A stretch of DNA of 64,000 nucleotides from Apium graveolens. Taxonomy: Eukaryota > Streptophyta > Magnoliopsida > Apiales > Apiaceae. The DNA is taken from the NCBI RefSeq assembly GCF_009905375.1, contig NC_133656.1:239538415-239602414 (forward strand), given 5' to 3'. Made by a program: the position numbers and the translations under genes. The notes under the pieces are model-generated. The model saw only the letters and a program-made list of their open reading frames with translations. It did not search any database and was not told the DNA's origin. This document shows, piece by piece, positions 33,251-44,358 of this stretch (position 1 is the first letter of the stretch; every line of letters starts with the position of its first letter).

Positions 33251-34235
33251 TACAATATAATATATAATATATATCAAAAAATGCAGAAACAATCATATAT
33301 AAGAATTAAAAGATAAAGCGTTTGGGCCTTTGGGATGTTGGACTTTATGTTTTATAATTTAAATAAACTATTGAAAGAACAAAAGTTTGAGCCCAAACCC
33401 AATAACTACTTGTACTCTTGTAGTATATTTTATTTTTATAAATTTTTAAAATTTGATAAGTATAATTGTAATGAACTATTTTTATTTATCATTTTCCGTA
33501 CAAGTCGATGGTTGAACCACAAGTTGATCCCCACCAACCGCAACCGCGCGGTTGAAAAAGTCACGATTAACCGCAACCGCAAATGCGACTGAGGTTGGAG
33601 ATTCAAGAAAACTGCTATATGTGGTTTGGTGCGATTTTGACCTCCCAACTGCATCAAACCTAATCGCGTACACCCCTGCCTGTAAGACATTACAATTCGA
33701 TGGTATTGGCTATATTGGTTAGCTATATTTTAAAAATAGGTTGTTATTAAAATTTTATGTTGTTATAAATAGAATATATTAATTCAATATGGTAATAAAT
33801 GATTAAAAAAAATTTACAGTTTTTTTTATCGTAGGTAACCCGCAGCCGCTACCATTCAGGTACGCATTGGGTAAATCCTTCGGGCTCACGCAATAGCCTA
33901 CAAACCACGTGAACCAAGGTAAATCGCATTTAAGCACCGGACTCTGGCTCAGGTGGCATAATCATAAATTCTCCTCCCGTGAGATTCGAACATATGACCA
34001 AGAGTATAGTTATCCCCTATTTAATTAATTGAGTCAATCCTTGCGGGCCAGATTTCTTACAGGTGTATAGTGGTTCAACAAATATAACCAACATCAAGAG
34101 GTTTGCTATATTTATAAACAAAGGAAATGTACCATTGGAGATCGATTTTTTTTATATAATCTCTATATTTTTTATTTATAGCATATATTAATGAATTTTA
34201 GCTAAGGATTCTATATGGTTGTAGATGTTCTTACC

Positions 34236-34557
34236 AAAAACCAAAATACCCTCGTTTGACGAGAAATGTCCAAAATATCAATTGGTGGGATGTTCCGTCC
34301 AAATTACCGATTGAAAACGCATGTGAAATATGTGTATTCAAAATTTTAAAATTTAATAAAGAAACATGCATATTCACTTTATTTTTTTGTGAAGTATGCA
34401 TGTTAAACATGCACATGCTTAAAAATAAAAATGAATACGCATATTTAACGTGTGTAATTTTTATTAAATTTAAAAAACTTAAATACACAGTCCGTAAATA
34501 CGTATTTCGTAGGTGTTTTTGGCAGTCCTCCCGCATATGGGTATTTTGGGCATTTTT
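34236..34557. mobile_element. MITE with AAAATACCC ends
   Basis: The left arm CCAAAATACCCTCGTTTG and the reverse complement of the right arm (CCCAAAATACCCATATG) are inverted copies, each followed by a CCAAAA phrase. About 320 bp, no coding potential. The same AAAATACCC phrase occurs at 18.06-18.1 kb. Confidence 0.5.
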
Positions 34558-34560
34558 TTA

Positions 34561-34801
34561 CTCATTCCGTACATTTTTATTTGTCACATTTGAATTTTCT
34601 GTAATCAAATTAATCAAAATTTGACTGAAATGTATTAATATTATATAATTAAATAAAATAATAAATTATAACATTGAAAAGTTTATATAACTTACTGTAA
34701 TATATAATTTTCATTTTTTAAAAAATAATATAGAAATAATATTTAATCTTTAATCAAAATTTAATTAATTCACCGATAAAAAAAACGTGACAACTGAAAA
34801 G
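34561..34801. mobile_element. degenerate Stowaway-like MITE
   Basis: The left end CTCATTCCGTACATTTTTAT with TTGTCAC is flanked by TA. The right end (reverse complement CTTTTCAGTTGTCACG) is also flanked by TA. The ends are diverged from the CTCCCTCCGT consensus. Confidence 0.4.
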
Positions 34802-35016
34802 TATATTTGATCGTCATAATGAAACTGAATGGTTTTATTACATCAATGAATGAGTTATATTTATTGGATTTGGAAGCTCCCATACCAAAGAAGATTGACT
34901 TACAATCATAATCACCATTCGTATACAAACACTTTGATCAGATTCCTCAAGATGACGGGAAGGCTAAAAAAATTCGTGTAGAATATGAGAAACTGGTCAG
35001 AGAAGATTTTGCAGGC

Positions 35017-35388
35017 ATGGCCGATTCAACCGTAAGATATGGTTTCCAAAGAAGTTGTGAAGATGAAGGAAGAGTTAAAGGATATATAATAAATTATATG
35101 GTGATATTTAGGATCCCGAATGTAGTTGATCGAGCATCCGACTCAAATGAATCTGATCACGATAATGGGGGTTGTATTCCAATGGAGGTTGATTCAGATA
35201 TTTCTGAAGAAGAGTTGCTAGCTCATCGTAACCTGTGTTTTGAGCTTGACAGCCAGATTGAAGAAGACCGTAATCTCTTATTTGCGAATCAAAGAAATGA
35301 ACAATCTTACACACTCAAGAAACCTGACCCCGGTTGTTTCTCATTTACAACCTTGAAGAACCTTATTTTTAAGGTAATGTATTTTTAA
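35017..35388 (+). other. unrecognised acidic ORF, 123 codons
   Basis: A frame with a plausible gene-like composition: an Asp/Ser/Glu-rich middle (S-D-S-N-E-S-D-H-D) and a helical E-E-E-L-L-A-H-R-N segment. Its last residues read into AAGGTAATG, which could be a splice donor at 35374, so it may be an exon of a dead gene. Upstream, 34815-34860 resembles the sequence just upstream of the F-box relics at 42.45 and 51.6 kb. No family recognised. Confidence 0.25.
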
Positions 35389-35855
35389 TCATCTTATATG
35401 TATGTGTATATTTATTATATGTTTGTAATCAATCATTGTATATTTATTTATTTAAAATAAATGATTTGAATTAACTATGCAATAAGAATTGATCCAAATC
35501 ATTGAATTGGAGCATGATTATTATTAATGATGGTAGCTAAACATTTCACACCGAGACGTTTTTAATTTTTAACGGTAATGAAAATTTTAAAATTATCGTG
35601 AACTGAGCGATGATCCTTATTTGCGTTGTTTTAAGAGTTTGTTTATCTTCTCGCCATGTTCAAATATTAGCGGTAGTAACTAATTTCTCCATGCAATTTA
35701 TGGGCATACTCGACGTCACATATTATGTGTTTACGCGGTATAGATTGATTCTAAATTATTTATTCAAAAATATGATTTTATGTTCATAATTTTTAACTAA
35801 TTACTGATTCATAGGGAATGATCCTCTGCTCTTATTATAAGATCATGAATGGATA

Positions 35856-36393
35856 TAGGGGTGACAAAATTAGACACGACCCGAAACCCGACACGAACCC
35901 AACCCGCAAAAGTACGAATTAGGGTTGAGTATTTTGACTTTCGGGTCGGGTTCGGGTTGAGTAAAAATTTACCCGAAAAAATCGGGTCATTTTCGGGTTG
36001 ACCCGAAATACCCGAACCCGACCAGTTTATTTAAATTAATTAATATATATATATTATATGTATAAATGGTAGGTTATATTTTATAAATCATTTGTAATAT
36101 TGTATTTTATTATATTTCTATTTTTTATATTAATTTGGCATAATATTTTAGTTTTGTAATGATGTAGATTAATTTTTTTTAATTTTAATTTTTTTAATTT
36201 TTTTTAATTTTTAGGTTATTTCGGGTCAAACAGGTCAATTTCGGGTTACTCGGGTACCTACCAGGTCAGTTTCGTGTCACAATTTTTGAACCCGTTTCGG
36301 GTCGGGTCGGGTCGGGTTCGGGTCGGACTAAAAAAAATCAGGTACATCTAACCCGACACGAACCCGACCCATAACTCGAAATTGCCACCCCTA
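35856..36393. mobile_element. hAT-like MITE, 8-bp TSD
   Basis: 538 bp, ends TAGGGGTGACAA and TAGGGGTGGCAA (reverse complement of the right end), with exact flanking duplication AATGGATA (35848-35855 and 36394-36401). The arms consist of GGGTCGGGTTCGGG-like words and the middle is AT-rich. Confidence 0.88.
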
Positions 36394-36401
36394 AATGGAT
36401 A

Positions 36402-37410
36402 TACATATATTTTGGTAAAGAGAATAATTTTCTTCTTTAAATCTTTTGGTATCAAATCTATTTCTTTACGACCTCCTTCTATATATGACTAAAAAAAGTA
36501 CCGAGTTATTTTTGTATCGGCCTACCCCTTGATATTTTGCTCCTGTTGGGATAAATCTGACTATTTGATTGTGTTGTAAGACATATATAAATTATACGTC
36601 AGTTTTAATGGTAAAAAAGTAATCAACCAAATTACCAAAGTAATGAAAAGGAAGGGTAATCAAATGACTTGTGAATTACAGATGTGTTGAAAATTTGTGA
36701 AAGGTTTGGTTCAGTTTGGTTTGTATTTGGTTTAAAAATTATTAAAATCAAACTGCAACCATATTATCGGTTCAGTTTTTATTCGGTTTGGTTATTAATT
36801 GTTTCGATTTTTAATGGTGTGGTTTTGTTCGGTTTTGATTTTTGGTTCGGTTTTGCTCATCACTAGAATAGTCACAAACATGTACAGTAGAATCTCGAAG
36901 AATGAATACATTCGTGAATGTAATTTTTTTTTATTTATCGAGATTATTCATTTATTTGATGAGATTATTTATTTATTGAATGTTAATCTATCGATACTGT
37001 ATATTTTATGTTTATGAATATCCTACATTATTCTTTTATAAAATTAGTATAAAGAGGCTAACATGGTTTAATGGTTCTGGAGAAAAATATATTTTCAAAA
37101 TTACGATGATTAGATAAAGTTGGCTATGTTACACAAGAAATTTGGGTTTAAAACGAATTTTTTTATTAAAGTTGTATGTGAACTCTAAATTGAACTTTAA
37201 ATAAAAGGTTGTACAATTAAAAAATATATATTCTTGTTGTTTTTCTCAAGTATAAAGTTAGTATATAGAAATGAGTTATTTAATCAAGTCTCAAATTATT
37301 ATATTTTATAGATATATTAAAATAAATATCAAATTAAATATAGACTAAAACACACTTCATGTAAACAAATAAGCTCTACCTCAAGACTTGATGTTACCAA
37401 AACATAAACA
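36402..37410. other. intergenic, AT-rich
   Basis: No gene recognised. A GGTTTGGTTCAG/GGTTCGGTTTTG run near 36705-36855 looks like a fragment of another hAT-like MITE arm without clear ends. Confidence 0.4.
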
Positions 37411-37500
37411 AATGTATCTCTAGCTCAAGTGGTTGATATAATAAATTTACAAACAGTTTACATGGGTTCGATTCCCATCCAAAATAACAAATTTTAATAT
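37411..37500 (+). repeat. tRNA-derived SINE-like fragment
   Basis: TCTAGCTCAAGTGGTTGATA fits a Pol III A box and GGGTTCGATTCCCATCC a B box, about 30 bp apart. The segment does not fold as a whole tRNA and an A/T-rich tail follows, which favours a SINE or tRNA pseudogene. Confidence 0.45.
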
Positions 37501-38096
37501 TTAATAAAATACAGGGGCAAAATAGTAATTATGAATAAAATGTTTCCCCGAATACTTGATGTTGCAGTATTATATATATAATAGATAATAGATGTACTGT
37601 CATGATTTGTAAAATTACTTCAGATTGATGTAGCCACTTGCCCATGTTAACCCCCACATCAAATGTTGATGTGGAAATGAAATATATGCCAATAAGGTAC
37701 CATTAGTCAGATCATGATAAGTAGTAAATATATCTTGATCCTGTTTTATTTTATGGGAAGCTATTGCCAATTGACAAAATCCAGAAATCAGAAGAACCCT
37801 TCACAAGAACCCTGGACATCCCTGGGTCTACCTTGGCTTGGTATGAAAATAAAATTGTTCATTTGCATAAAAATGTAATTTTGAAATCTAAATAATGTGT
37901 TTCAGCTGAAATCCAAGCAATTGTGCTTGCATATTAAGATTTATAGGAAGCATTAAAGATATCAGTTTTGTTCTTAGGTTCACTGGTGTTCATTGTTGCA
38001 GGTCTCCTGTTCCCTTATTTCTTGAAATTATTGAGCTACGGTTAGAAAATAACTACTATCGTAGCTTGAGTACAATTGAACTTGACATCACGCCGT
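37501..38096. other. intergenic, nothing recognised
   Basis: No gene, repeat or element ends could be supported here. Confidence 0.4.
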
Positions 38097-38609
38097 AGGG
38101 GTGTTCATGGGTCGGGTTGGCTGGGTTAGAAACATTTTTACGACCCAGCCCAATTAAATCGGTTTGAAATTTTTTGACCCAACCCGTAATATATAAAAAC
38201 GTAACCCAACCCTACCCGTCATATATCGGTTTGGGTCGGGTCGGATTGGTTTGAACAGATTGAATGATTATATATATAAAAAGTTTCGAATAATAGAATT
38301 TATGATTATAGTACTATTCTTTAAATTTGATTAAATTGAAATTTTAGTAATGTATATCATGTCGTAAATTATATACACATACACGAGATGTAAATATAAA
38401 TGAAAATCTTTATATTGTATAATGTAAAATTGCATATAATATATAGATTATATTTAAATTATCTAACAAGGCTTAAGTTAAATCGGGATGGGTTGGGTTG
38501 GCCGAAAAATTCTTGAACCCGTACCCAACCCATTTAATGCGGTTTGAAATTTTTTTAACCCAACCATGGATCAGATTTTTTTAAAACGGTTTAATCGGCC
38601 TAAAAAGGG
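38097..38609. mobile_element. hAT-like MITE, right end missing
   Basis: TAGGGGTGTTCATGGGTCGG at 38097 is a typical left end, with GGGTCGGGTTGG arms and an AT-rich middle. The matching right end is absent because the LTR starting at 38610 abuts it. The LTR element probably inserted in it or a deletion removed the end. Confidence 0.55.
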
Positions 38610-39839
38610 TGTTAGTCCCAAAGTATCGTAGAAGGGGGGGTTGAACACGATACCTACAATCTTTTTCGATTCGTTTACAAGTTCTTCGTTAAAAGTACAG
38701 AATCAAATTAGACACAAAACAATTCGATGAATATATTATTTTATTAATATAATCCTTGAGGTTGCTACAATCTAATCAATAAATTGATTAGCTACAATAA
38801 ATTCAACAGTATAACAATATATTTACAAGCTTAATAAATGAAGTGCTTTAATGGAGCTCTCGTAAACTAAACTGTATTGCTGAAGAAGATGACTAAAATG
38901 AACTGTGTTCATTTTGCTGCTAATGTAGACTTTCAATTTCATTCGACATGTGGCATTTCTGTGTCCACACAAATCTTTGAACTGCTGCATTGATTCACTA
39001 GAAAATCACCAACTATTCTGTGGCGACTGGTGTATTCCTTGACTTCTCTTCTGTGGCGACCAGTGTATCCCCTTGTACAAGGACTCTATGGCAACCACAT
39101 AGTTCTCCCTGTACAAGGGCTCTATGGTGACTAGAGTTTCCTGTACAAGGGCTCTATGGAGACTAGAGTTCCCTGTACAAGGACTCTATGGCGACTAGAG
39201 TTCCTTGATGGGAAGCTCTATGGCGACCACAGAGTTGCCTTAGAGGGAAGCTCTATGGCGACCATAGATGCTCTTTCTTCTAACTCTCATGTGGCGACCA
39301 CATGGGCTTCTCTAGTAGTCCTTACACCTCTATGGCGACCAGAGTGATAAGTTCTCTGGCTTATAATGTTTTTGCTTCTATTTTGCCATTCTTCACTGTA
39401 TCAACACTTTCTTCTGTAACTGAAATAAAATCTCTTCCTGAATACTGATGTTTGGTGCACTGGTCTGGTTCACAAACAACTAGCATTGAGAGAACCTAAT
39501 TTAATCTGTCTTGTATTTATGAGCTGATACAGATCGGCGAATATCCATTACTTCTTTCATTAAACCCTTGATCTGTAATACTTGAAGTCAATTCATGTAA
39601 CTGATGCTTAAAGTCCTTTGATGTTTTATTCTTCATGGCTGCTTGAACATGATAATGAAATTCTCCCCATGATCTATTTGAGGACTTAAAGAGTCAATTG
39701 TATCTTTTGGTTCTCTGTGTTTATCCTGTCTTCATCTATAGGGTTCCTGTGCTTCACAGTTTAATATTATTTATCTACTTCTGTTTTCATGTTGAGTTAT
39801 AATTCCTTGATTATATGTTACATTACATTATGCTTTACA
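38610..39839 (-). repeat. 3' LTR of a minus-strand long-LTR copia element
   Basis: In minus orientation it starts TGTAAAGCATAATG, directly after a polypurine tract (AAATCGGGGAGAT), and ends in GGGACTAACA at 38610, 1230 bp. The end carries the CAACCCCCCCTTCTACG phrase similar to the CACCCCCCCTATG phrase before the end of the LTR at 28.9 kb. The 5' LTR is not in the window, so no target duplication can be tested. Confidence 0.65.
39013..39345. repeat. CTCTATGGCGACCA tandem repeat in the LTR
   Basis: About ten imperfect units of the type CTCTATGGCGACCAGAGTTC with CCTGTACAAGGG spacers, period about 30-40 bp. Its location inside a long copia LTR parallels the 22-24-bp array at 27.9 kb, but the unit sequence is unrelated. 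Confidence 0.8.
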
Positions 39840-39980
39840 ATCTCCCCGATTTGATTGTTAGAGTTCGACAAGAAAATCCCCAAGGATAACTCAACTGATA
39901 ATAAGAAAAAGTACAACCTCAAAACAAATAACGATATTAAATACATTCCGGATTACATATTCAATTCCAGATTTCTTAAG

Positions 39981-40680
39981 TTACAAATTACAAAGAAGTG
40001 TTCCTCTAGCCTGGACATATATTCTTTGTCTTCTTTGTCCTTGTTCTGATCTGCTTCCTTCTCCTTCTTGAGTCTGATCAGATTTTCTCTTAGTGACTTT
40101 CTTCTTAGGATCTGAAGGTTTTGGAGGGGATTCTTTCAGCTCATTCAATCTAGCTTGCACACAATCACGAGCTTCAATTTCAAGTGCATTGACAGGAGGT
40201 GGATTATTCAGCTCATGAAGCATTATCTCAAGATATTTGACTTTGGTGAATTTAGGAACAAGATCAAACAATAGTGATGATTTTCCGGACATTACGAAGA
40301 TTGTTATCCTTTTTGGATGTCCTCTTACTCTTTTAGTGTCATTGATTGATTCTTCTTCCATCACTTCAACAAGTATCTTAATGATAGGAATCAAAGCAAC
40401 CTTGTCCTCTTTACATGTGGATAGTTTAACATCCATCAAGGCTTGCCGTATTGAGCCTGATTCACTTGTCTTGAAGTCTTTGATCTTGATCTTGCACTTG
40501 TTGATTTTGAAGACTAGCTCCCCTTTACTGTTAGTGCTGATTATGGGTTCATTTTCTTTCAGAAGATTAATTTCTGGTTCTCCATTAATAAACACCATCT
40601 CATGATACTCTATTGTAACCTTCTTCATATCCTTCTCTGAATCTCTGATCATTTTATAATTGAGCCTATAAGCATATAGA
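39981..40680 (-). pseudogene. extra ORF 3' of pol in the minus-strand copia element
   Basis: The minus-strand frame reaches the stop at 39981, about 140 bp before the polypurine tract of the LTR. The 230-codon part from about 40680 is gene-like: a Lys/Glu-rich first half, a basic K-R-V-R-G-H-P-K-R segment, and a Lys/Arg-rich tail (K-K-K-V-T-K-R-K-S). SIRE/Maximus-type copia elements carry an additional (env-like) ORF at this position. I see no signal peptide or clear membrane segment, so the env label is not supported. The reading frame upstream of 40680 runs into an unrelated hAT-like relic. Confidence 0.45.
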
Positions 40681-40682
40681 AC

Positions 40683-40905
40683 TAGGGATGACAATCGGGT
40701 CGGATCAGGTCGGGTATTGCAGAATCCATATCCAAACCTGAAAATTTTATCCATACCCGAACCCGACCCGAACCCGAAAAATACCCGAAAATGAATACCC
40801 GAACCCGATCCATCGGATTTCGGATCGGATTCGGGTATACTCGAAACCCGAATTTTTTTAAATTGGATATTCATAACCGAACCTGAACCCGAAATCTGAA
40901 AATTT
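40683..40905. mobile_element. hAT-like MITE relic
   Basis: TAGGGATGACAATCGGGTCGG at 40684 is the left end, followed by arms of ACCCGAACCCGAAA words to about 40895. The right end is not found. It abuts the retroelement ORF, so it has truncated the element or inserted at its edge. Confidence 0.5.
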
Positions 40906-41039
40906 GTATAATTATTGATATTGCAAGTGCTTGGGATCGAACACACGACTTGTAGAGAAAGAGTTTTAATGTGTCATCTTCAACCACTATGTATATATAG
41001 CCATCACAAACTTAGCCAACAAGACATACCTAATCTGAT

Positions 41040-41175
41040 TACAATAATAATTGTCTACCCATACAATTATTAATCATTCCCATTATAATAATAATTGTCA
41101 ACACATACAATTATTACCCAACTCAATTATGATAATAATTGTCTACCCATACAATTATTACCCAATTCAATTATG
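41040..41175. repeat. tandem repeat, about 50-bp units
   Basis: Three units of ATAATAATTGTCTACCCATA followed by CAATTATTA and a CCCA phrase. They lie just left of an LTR-like boundary at 41221. Confidence 0.75.
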
Positions 41176-41236
41176 TTTTCTATCACCAAGCCCATACTAC
41201 CTATTGGGTTTAACCCCAACACTTTTCTCCCCCTCA
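41176..41236 (-). mobile_element. LTR/polypurine-tract boundary of a truncated element
   Basis: In minus orientation GAGGGGGAGAAAAG is directly followed by TGTTGGGGTTAAACCC, a polypurine tract and LTR start. The remainder of this LTR lies to the left with unclear end. About 240 bp of internal sequence to 41480 is left. Confidence 0.45.
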
Positions 41237-41485
41237 GTTGGGTTATCCTTCACAGCTGGTGTTGATTGAGCATGTAAGGTCGAGACAGGGATCTCAAGAG
41301 AAACATGCAGTTGTTTGCTGACTGAGGTCATTGGCCCAGTACTGGAAAGAGCTGCTTCAGAAGAGACGGAGATTGGTGCTTACTTGCTAACTGAGAGCTT
41401 TGGCTCAGTATTCTTTCCTTTTCCTGTGTGAGATAGAGATCGCTCAACGAATTCCCGTAAAATGGTGAATGTTGCTTGCTGATGT

Positions 41486-42441
41486 TCAAGTTGATCGGAA
41501 ATACTGGCGATCTGATGATCCCTGAGAGATAATTCTTTCCTCTTCGGGTAACTTGATCTCTAAAATATTTTTGTTCTTCAAATTAAAACGGACAATTGCT
41601 TCCCCGTCACTTTGTTTCTTCCCTAGCCAATATGCAGAACTTTTTACAAACACAAAATTATTTCTCAACTCATAGCGAGAGATATCATCATCGTTAAATC
41701 GGACAGTCTCCCATGAATTAGAGCCAAGACTATAAACATCAACAATGATTGACCACTCTATCAACCTCTCAGGACACATCAAAATTTTAACAACTTGAAA
41801 ATCATCCAACTCCGTGGAATATCCAAAAGCCAAATTTACCCTACAATAACTAGCAGCGTATTCAAAAGCCATGTTTACAGTACCATTTATGACAAGGTTG
41901 AAGCTCTTACCAAAGTGCAACGGGGAATCTGGAAGTGTTTTAGTTATTTGAATGGTAGGATTCCAAAGATATATCTTGCTATCAGGTTCCAATGCTAACC
42001 TTGACAAATATAGTACACCATTCGACATCCCGTACCATGTTCCATAATTAGATGGAAATTGCAACTTGTAGTATTCTTCACATTGTTTATAATCGTAACG
42101 TGCAGAAAACGGACATTTAGAAGCAGCGCTAAAAGTTAGATATAAACTAGAACTCTTTTGATGATTTAAGTGGAGTTTAACGAAGTCAGGCGATTTTATA
42201 TAAGTATACCATGATTTTTGAATGAGCATGCACTCTCCAAGACTTTTTATTGGTAGTTGGTTAAAAATTTCTGATAAGATATCGGTGGAGTTCGGAAAAG
42301 AACTTTGGTTGATTTTCGAATGAGCATATACTGTCCAAAATATTTTATTGGTAGTCGGTTAAAGATTTCTGATAAAATATCGGTGGATTTCTCAAAAGAG
42401 TTCTTGGTTGATTTATTTTTTCCCATCACCGACCGTGTCAA
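41486..42441 (-). pseudogene. F-box protein (F-box associated type) gene 1, frameshifted and 3'-truncated
   Basis: On the minus strand, 42441-42247 encodes an F-box motif (S-T-D-I-L-S-E-I-F-N-R-L-P). A second F-box copy, in another frame, follows at about 42300-42229 and leads in phase into the 247-codon frame 42229-41486. That frame has the F-box-associated repeat pattern: S-N-G-V-L-Y-L, L-W-N-P-T-I, F-G-Y and Y-S-L-G-S-N-S-W-E-T-V. F-box proteins recruit substrates to SCF ubiquitin ligases; the associated domain binds the target. The C-terminus ends near 41486 where a retroelement relic begins, so the last part is missing. The duplicated F-box with a frame change means the gene cannot make a normal protein from the first ATG. 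Confidence 0.75.
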
Positions 42442-43002
42442 CGAAACTAAATGGTTTTATTATATCATCTGCATGGGTTATATTTATATGATGACAAATA
42501 TATTTTTTTTTATCCTGGATAGGATATAGATTTTGTTTCTAATTATAATCAATATGAGTTAAGATTTCAGGCGTATCAACTCCAAAATTCAAAATTAATC
42601 CACATTCTAAATCTAAAATCTGATTACCGAATAGATCTATAGTTGGATTTTACTATTAAAAATTTAGTAGTAATAATATTTTATAATTTACTAGCATAAA
42701 AACTCGTGCGAGTCATATTCTAGTATAAATTTTAAAGTTGCGAAAATTTTAGGGAAACTAAGTTTCTTCACTCATGCATATAAGCCTATGAGTCAAGACG
42801 AGAGTCACTTATGCACCAAACAAAAGTATAAAACTATCAATATTCATATATCAATTACGTATTCTGTAACAGTATGAAGTATTCTTATTACAAGAAACTC
42901 ACAAAACACAATAATATTTTAAAAGTGAATTTCGGTAACTCGACTGAGACAAGGCTTTACGGTTGGGTCAGTTTTGCGGTTTGGTCGGTATTTTCTTCAC
43001 CC
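42442..43002. other. spacer between F-box relics
   Basis: The part at 42450-42650 resembles 51615-51800 upstream of the second F-box relic, so the two genes share a duplicated 5' flank. A minus-strand Helitron-like end (ACTCGCACGAGT palindrome then CTAG, about 42712-42684) and a CACCCCTA hAT-like end near 43000 are also visible. Confidence 0.4.
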
Positions 43003-43585
43003 CTACATATCGCTATTCAGGTTCAAACCCTTGGACTGAGACAAGGCTCTCATAATACATGGCAACTGATACTTTGTCAGCAAGATGCGGAAAAGGGAAC
43101 TTCTTTTTCTGATTCTTTTTGTGATCATAAATGATGTATTCGCCCTTATAATCTGTTGCAACGAACTTGCCAACACCAAAATATACATGTACCCACCATA
43201 ACTTCAAATATTGATCAACCTCAAGATTGAACTTTTTAGTCCAAGAAACATGGTTCGGTGTCCATAGGCAGTGAATCATGGCGGCCGACCCTTCGTAATC
43301 CAGAATATGTGTCCTTCTTCTATAATATTGAGGATCGGGAAACGAAAATACTCTAAACACTTCACTGTGTAAATCGAAGGCCAATAGCTTCCAAATACAA
43401 AACTCCATTAACATGTACAATATTTGAAAGTAAAAGAGGCCTAAAACTCCTTGATGCATCAGCGACCTGAATCTCTTTCCAAGAATCGCCACTGGCAGAA
43501 TACAGCTCTGCTTTTAATATAGAATCAAAATACGGATAACCAAATAAGTTTTCATGGTAAGTTAATCCTAATAACAGGTTTATCA
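43003..43585 (-). pseudogene. F-box gene 2, 3' part (left of the retrotransposon)
   Basis: Two minus-strand frames, 43586-43362 and 43492-43013, read one F-box-associated domain broken by a frameshift near 43385. Readable parts include A-E-L-Y-S-A-S-G-D-S-W-K-E-I and the W-K-L-L-A-F-D-L repeat, then a V-G-K-F-V-A-T-D-Y-K-G-E segment. It lies directly against the copia element at 43586. Its N-terminal part is on the other side (51097-51600), which the TATCA target duplication supports. The middle of the domain is missing even when the two parts are joined, so the gene was already defective. Confidence 0.7.
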
Positions 43586-44351
43586 TGTTGGAAATGTAAA
43601 TGGACTTACTTTGATTTTTCTACCTCAAAACCAGGTGTATATGTGTGTACCTGTATTGTATATAATATAAACAGGTGATACACAATAAGAAAACACAAAC
43701 CAGATTTATATATATATATATATATAGTAGCTATAACTTTTTTTATACATGCAAAGAGAGAGCTACGACTCTGTTTTTTCCCTTAATTACTACACTTCTG
43801 TGTTTTTTACTACAATACATACATCCATATTTATAGAGTGCAGATTACATGCATACATCAGTGCTGACATATAGCAACAATTAATATTAGCCTACAAAAG
43901 GAGACTTTTGAATAATTAGTTGTTCAACCGTGTATTGTAAATCCCACCATAAGCTGTACTTCAGTATGCATGTATATATAGTCTTTATTTCATATTTCTA
44001 TTCATTTCTAGTAGTAAACCTTAGGTGTGTATTCTTTTAGTGCGCCACCTGCTTTATTTACTAGTCTCTCTTATTGATAGCCCACCAATTTTAATCTTTA
44101 AACCCAACTGTTTATTATTTATGTAATTTTCTCAAGAGTATGCATTGGACATCAAGTCTTCTCAATAATCTGGGAGCTTTTATTTCACCTGCATAGATTT
44201 CACTTCATTCTCAATAGATTGTCATGCATATGTGGTAGCTTTTTATCCTCCAGAAATACTCCTGCTGACTTGATTTTTACCACCCAGATAATATTTATTT
44301 TGCATACTATATTGCAGCATTTGTTGACCTACGAGAGTTTGAATTCTAACA
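43586..44351 (-). repeat. 3' LTR of the minus-strand copia element
   Basis: 766 bp; in minus orientation starts TGTTAGAATTC and ends TTTCCAACA. The polypurine tract lies at 44352-44363. It contains a (TA)n run near 43709-43726. Confidence 0.9.
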
Positions 44352-44358
44352 CTCCCCC

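Larger units (their letters stand above)
32423..33678. mobile_element. hAT-like non-autonomous element, 8-bp TSD
   Basis: Ends TAGGGTTGTAC and CAGGGGTGTAC (reverse complement of the right end) bound 1256 bp. CCTGTAAG occurs directly on both sides (32415-32422 and 33679-33686), an exact 8-bp target duplication as made by hAT elements. The arms are rich in GCGGTT/AACCGC words. The interior holds a tandem array and a Helitron-like end, so other elements are nested in it. Confidence 0.82.
32340..34232. mobile_element. outer TIR element with nested insertion (tentative)
   Basis: The left end GAGCATCTCCAACGG and the reverse complement of the right end (AAGAACATCTACAACC) resemble each other and the common plant transposon end GAGCATCTCCAA. 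TTTGTTGAACC also occurs inward of both ends. The hAT-like element 32423-33678 lies inside it. Ends are degenerate and no target duplication is clear. Confidence 0.4.

Noticed and set aside
33335..33690. Short ORFs on both strands near the right arm of the hAT-like element
   Set aside because: They read low-complexity arm sequence and show no known domain.
35855..36370. Telomere-like repeats
   Set aside because: The GGGTCGGGTTCGGG words are MITE arms in inverted order, not TTTAGGG arrays.
37411..37500. Functional tRNA gene
   Set aside because: A and B boxes are present but the arms do not pair and no acceptor stem is visible.
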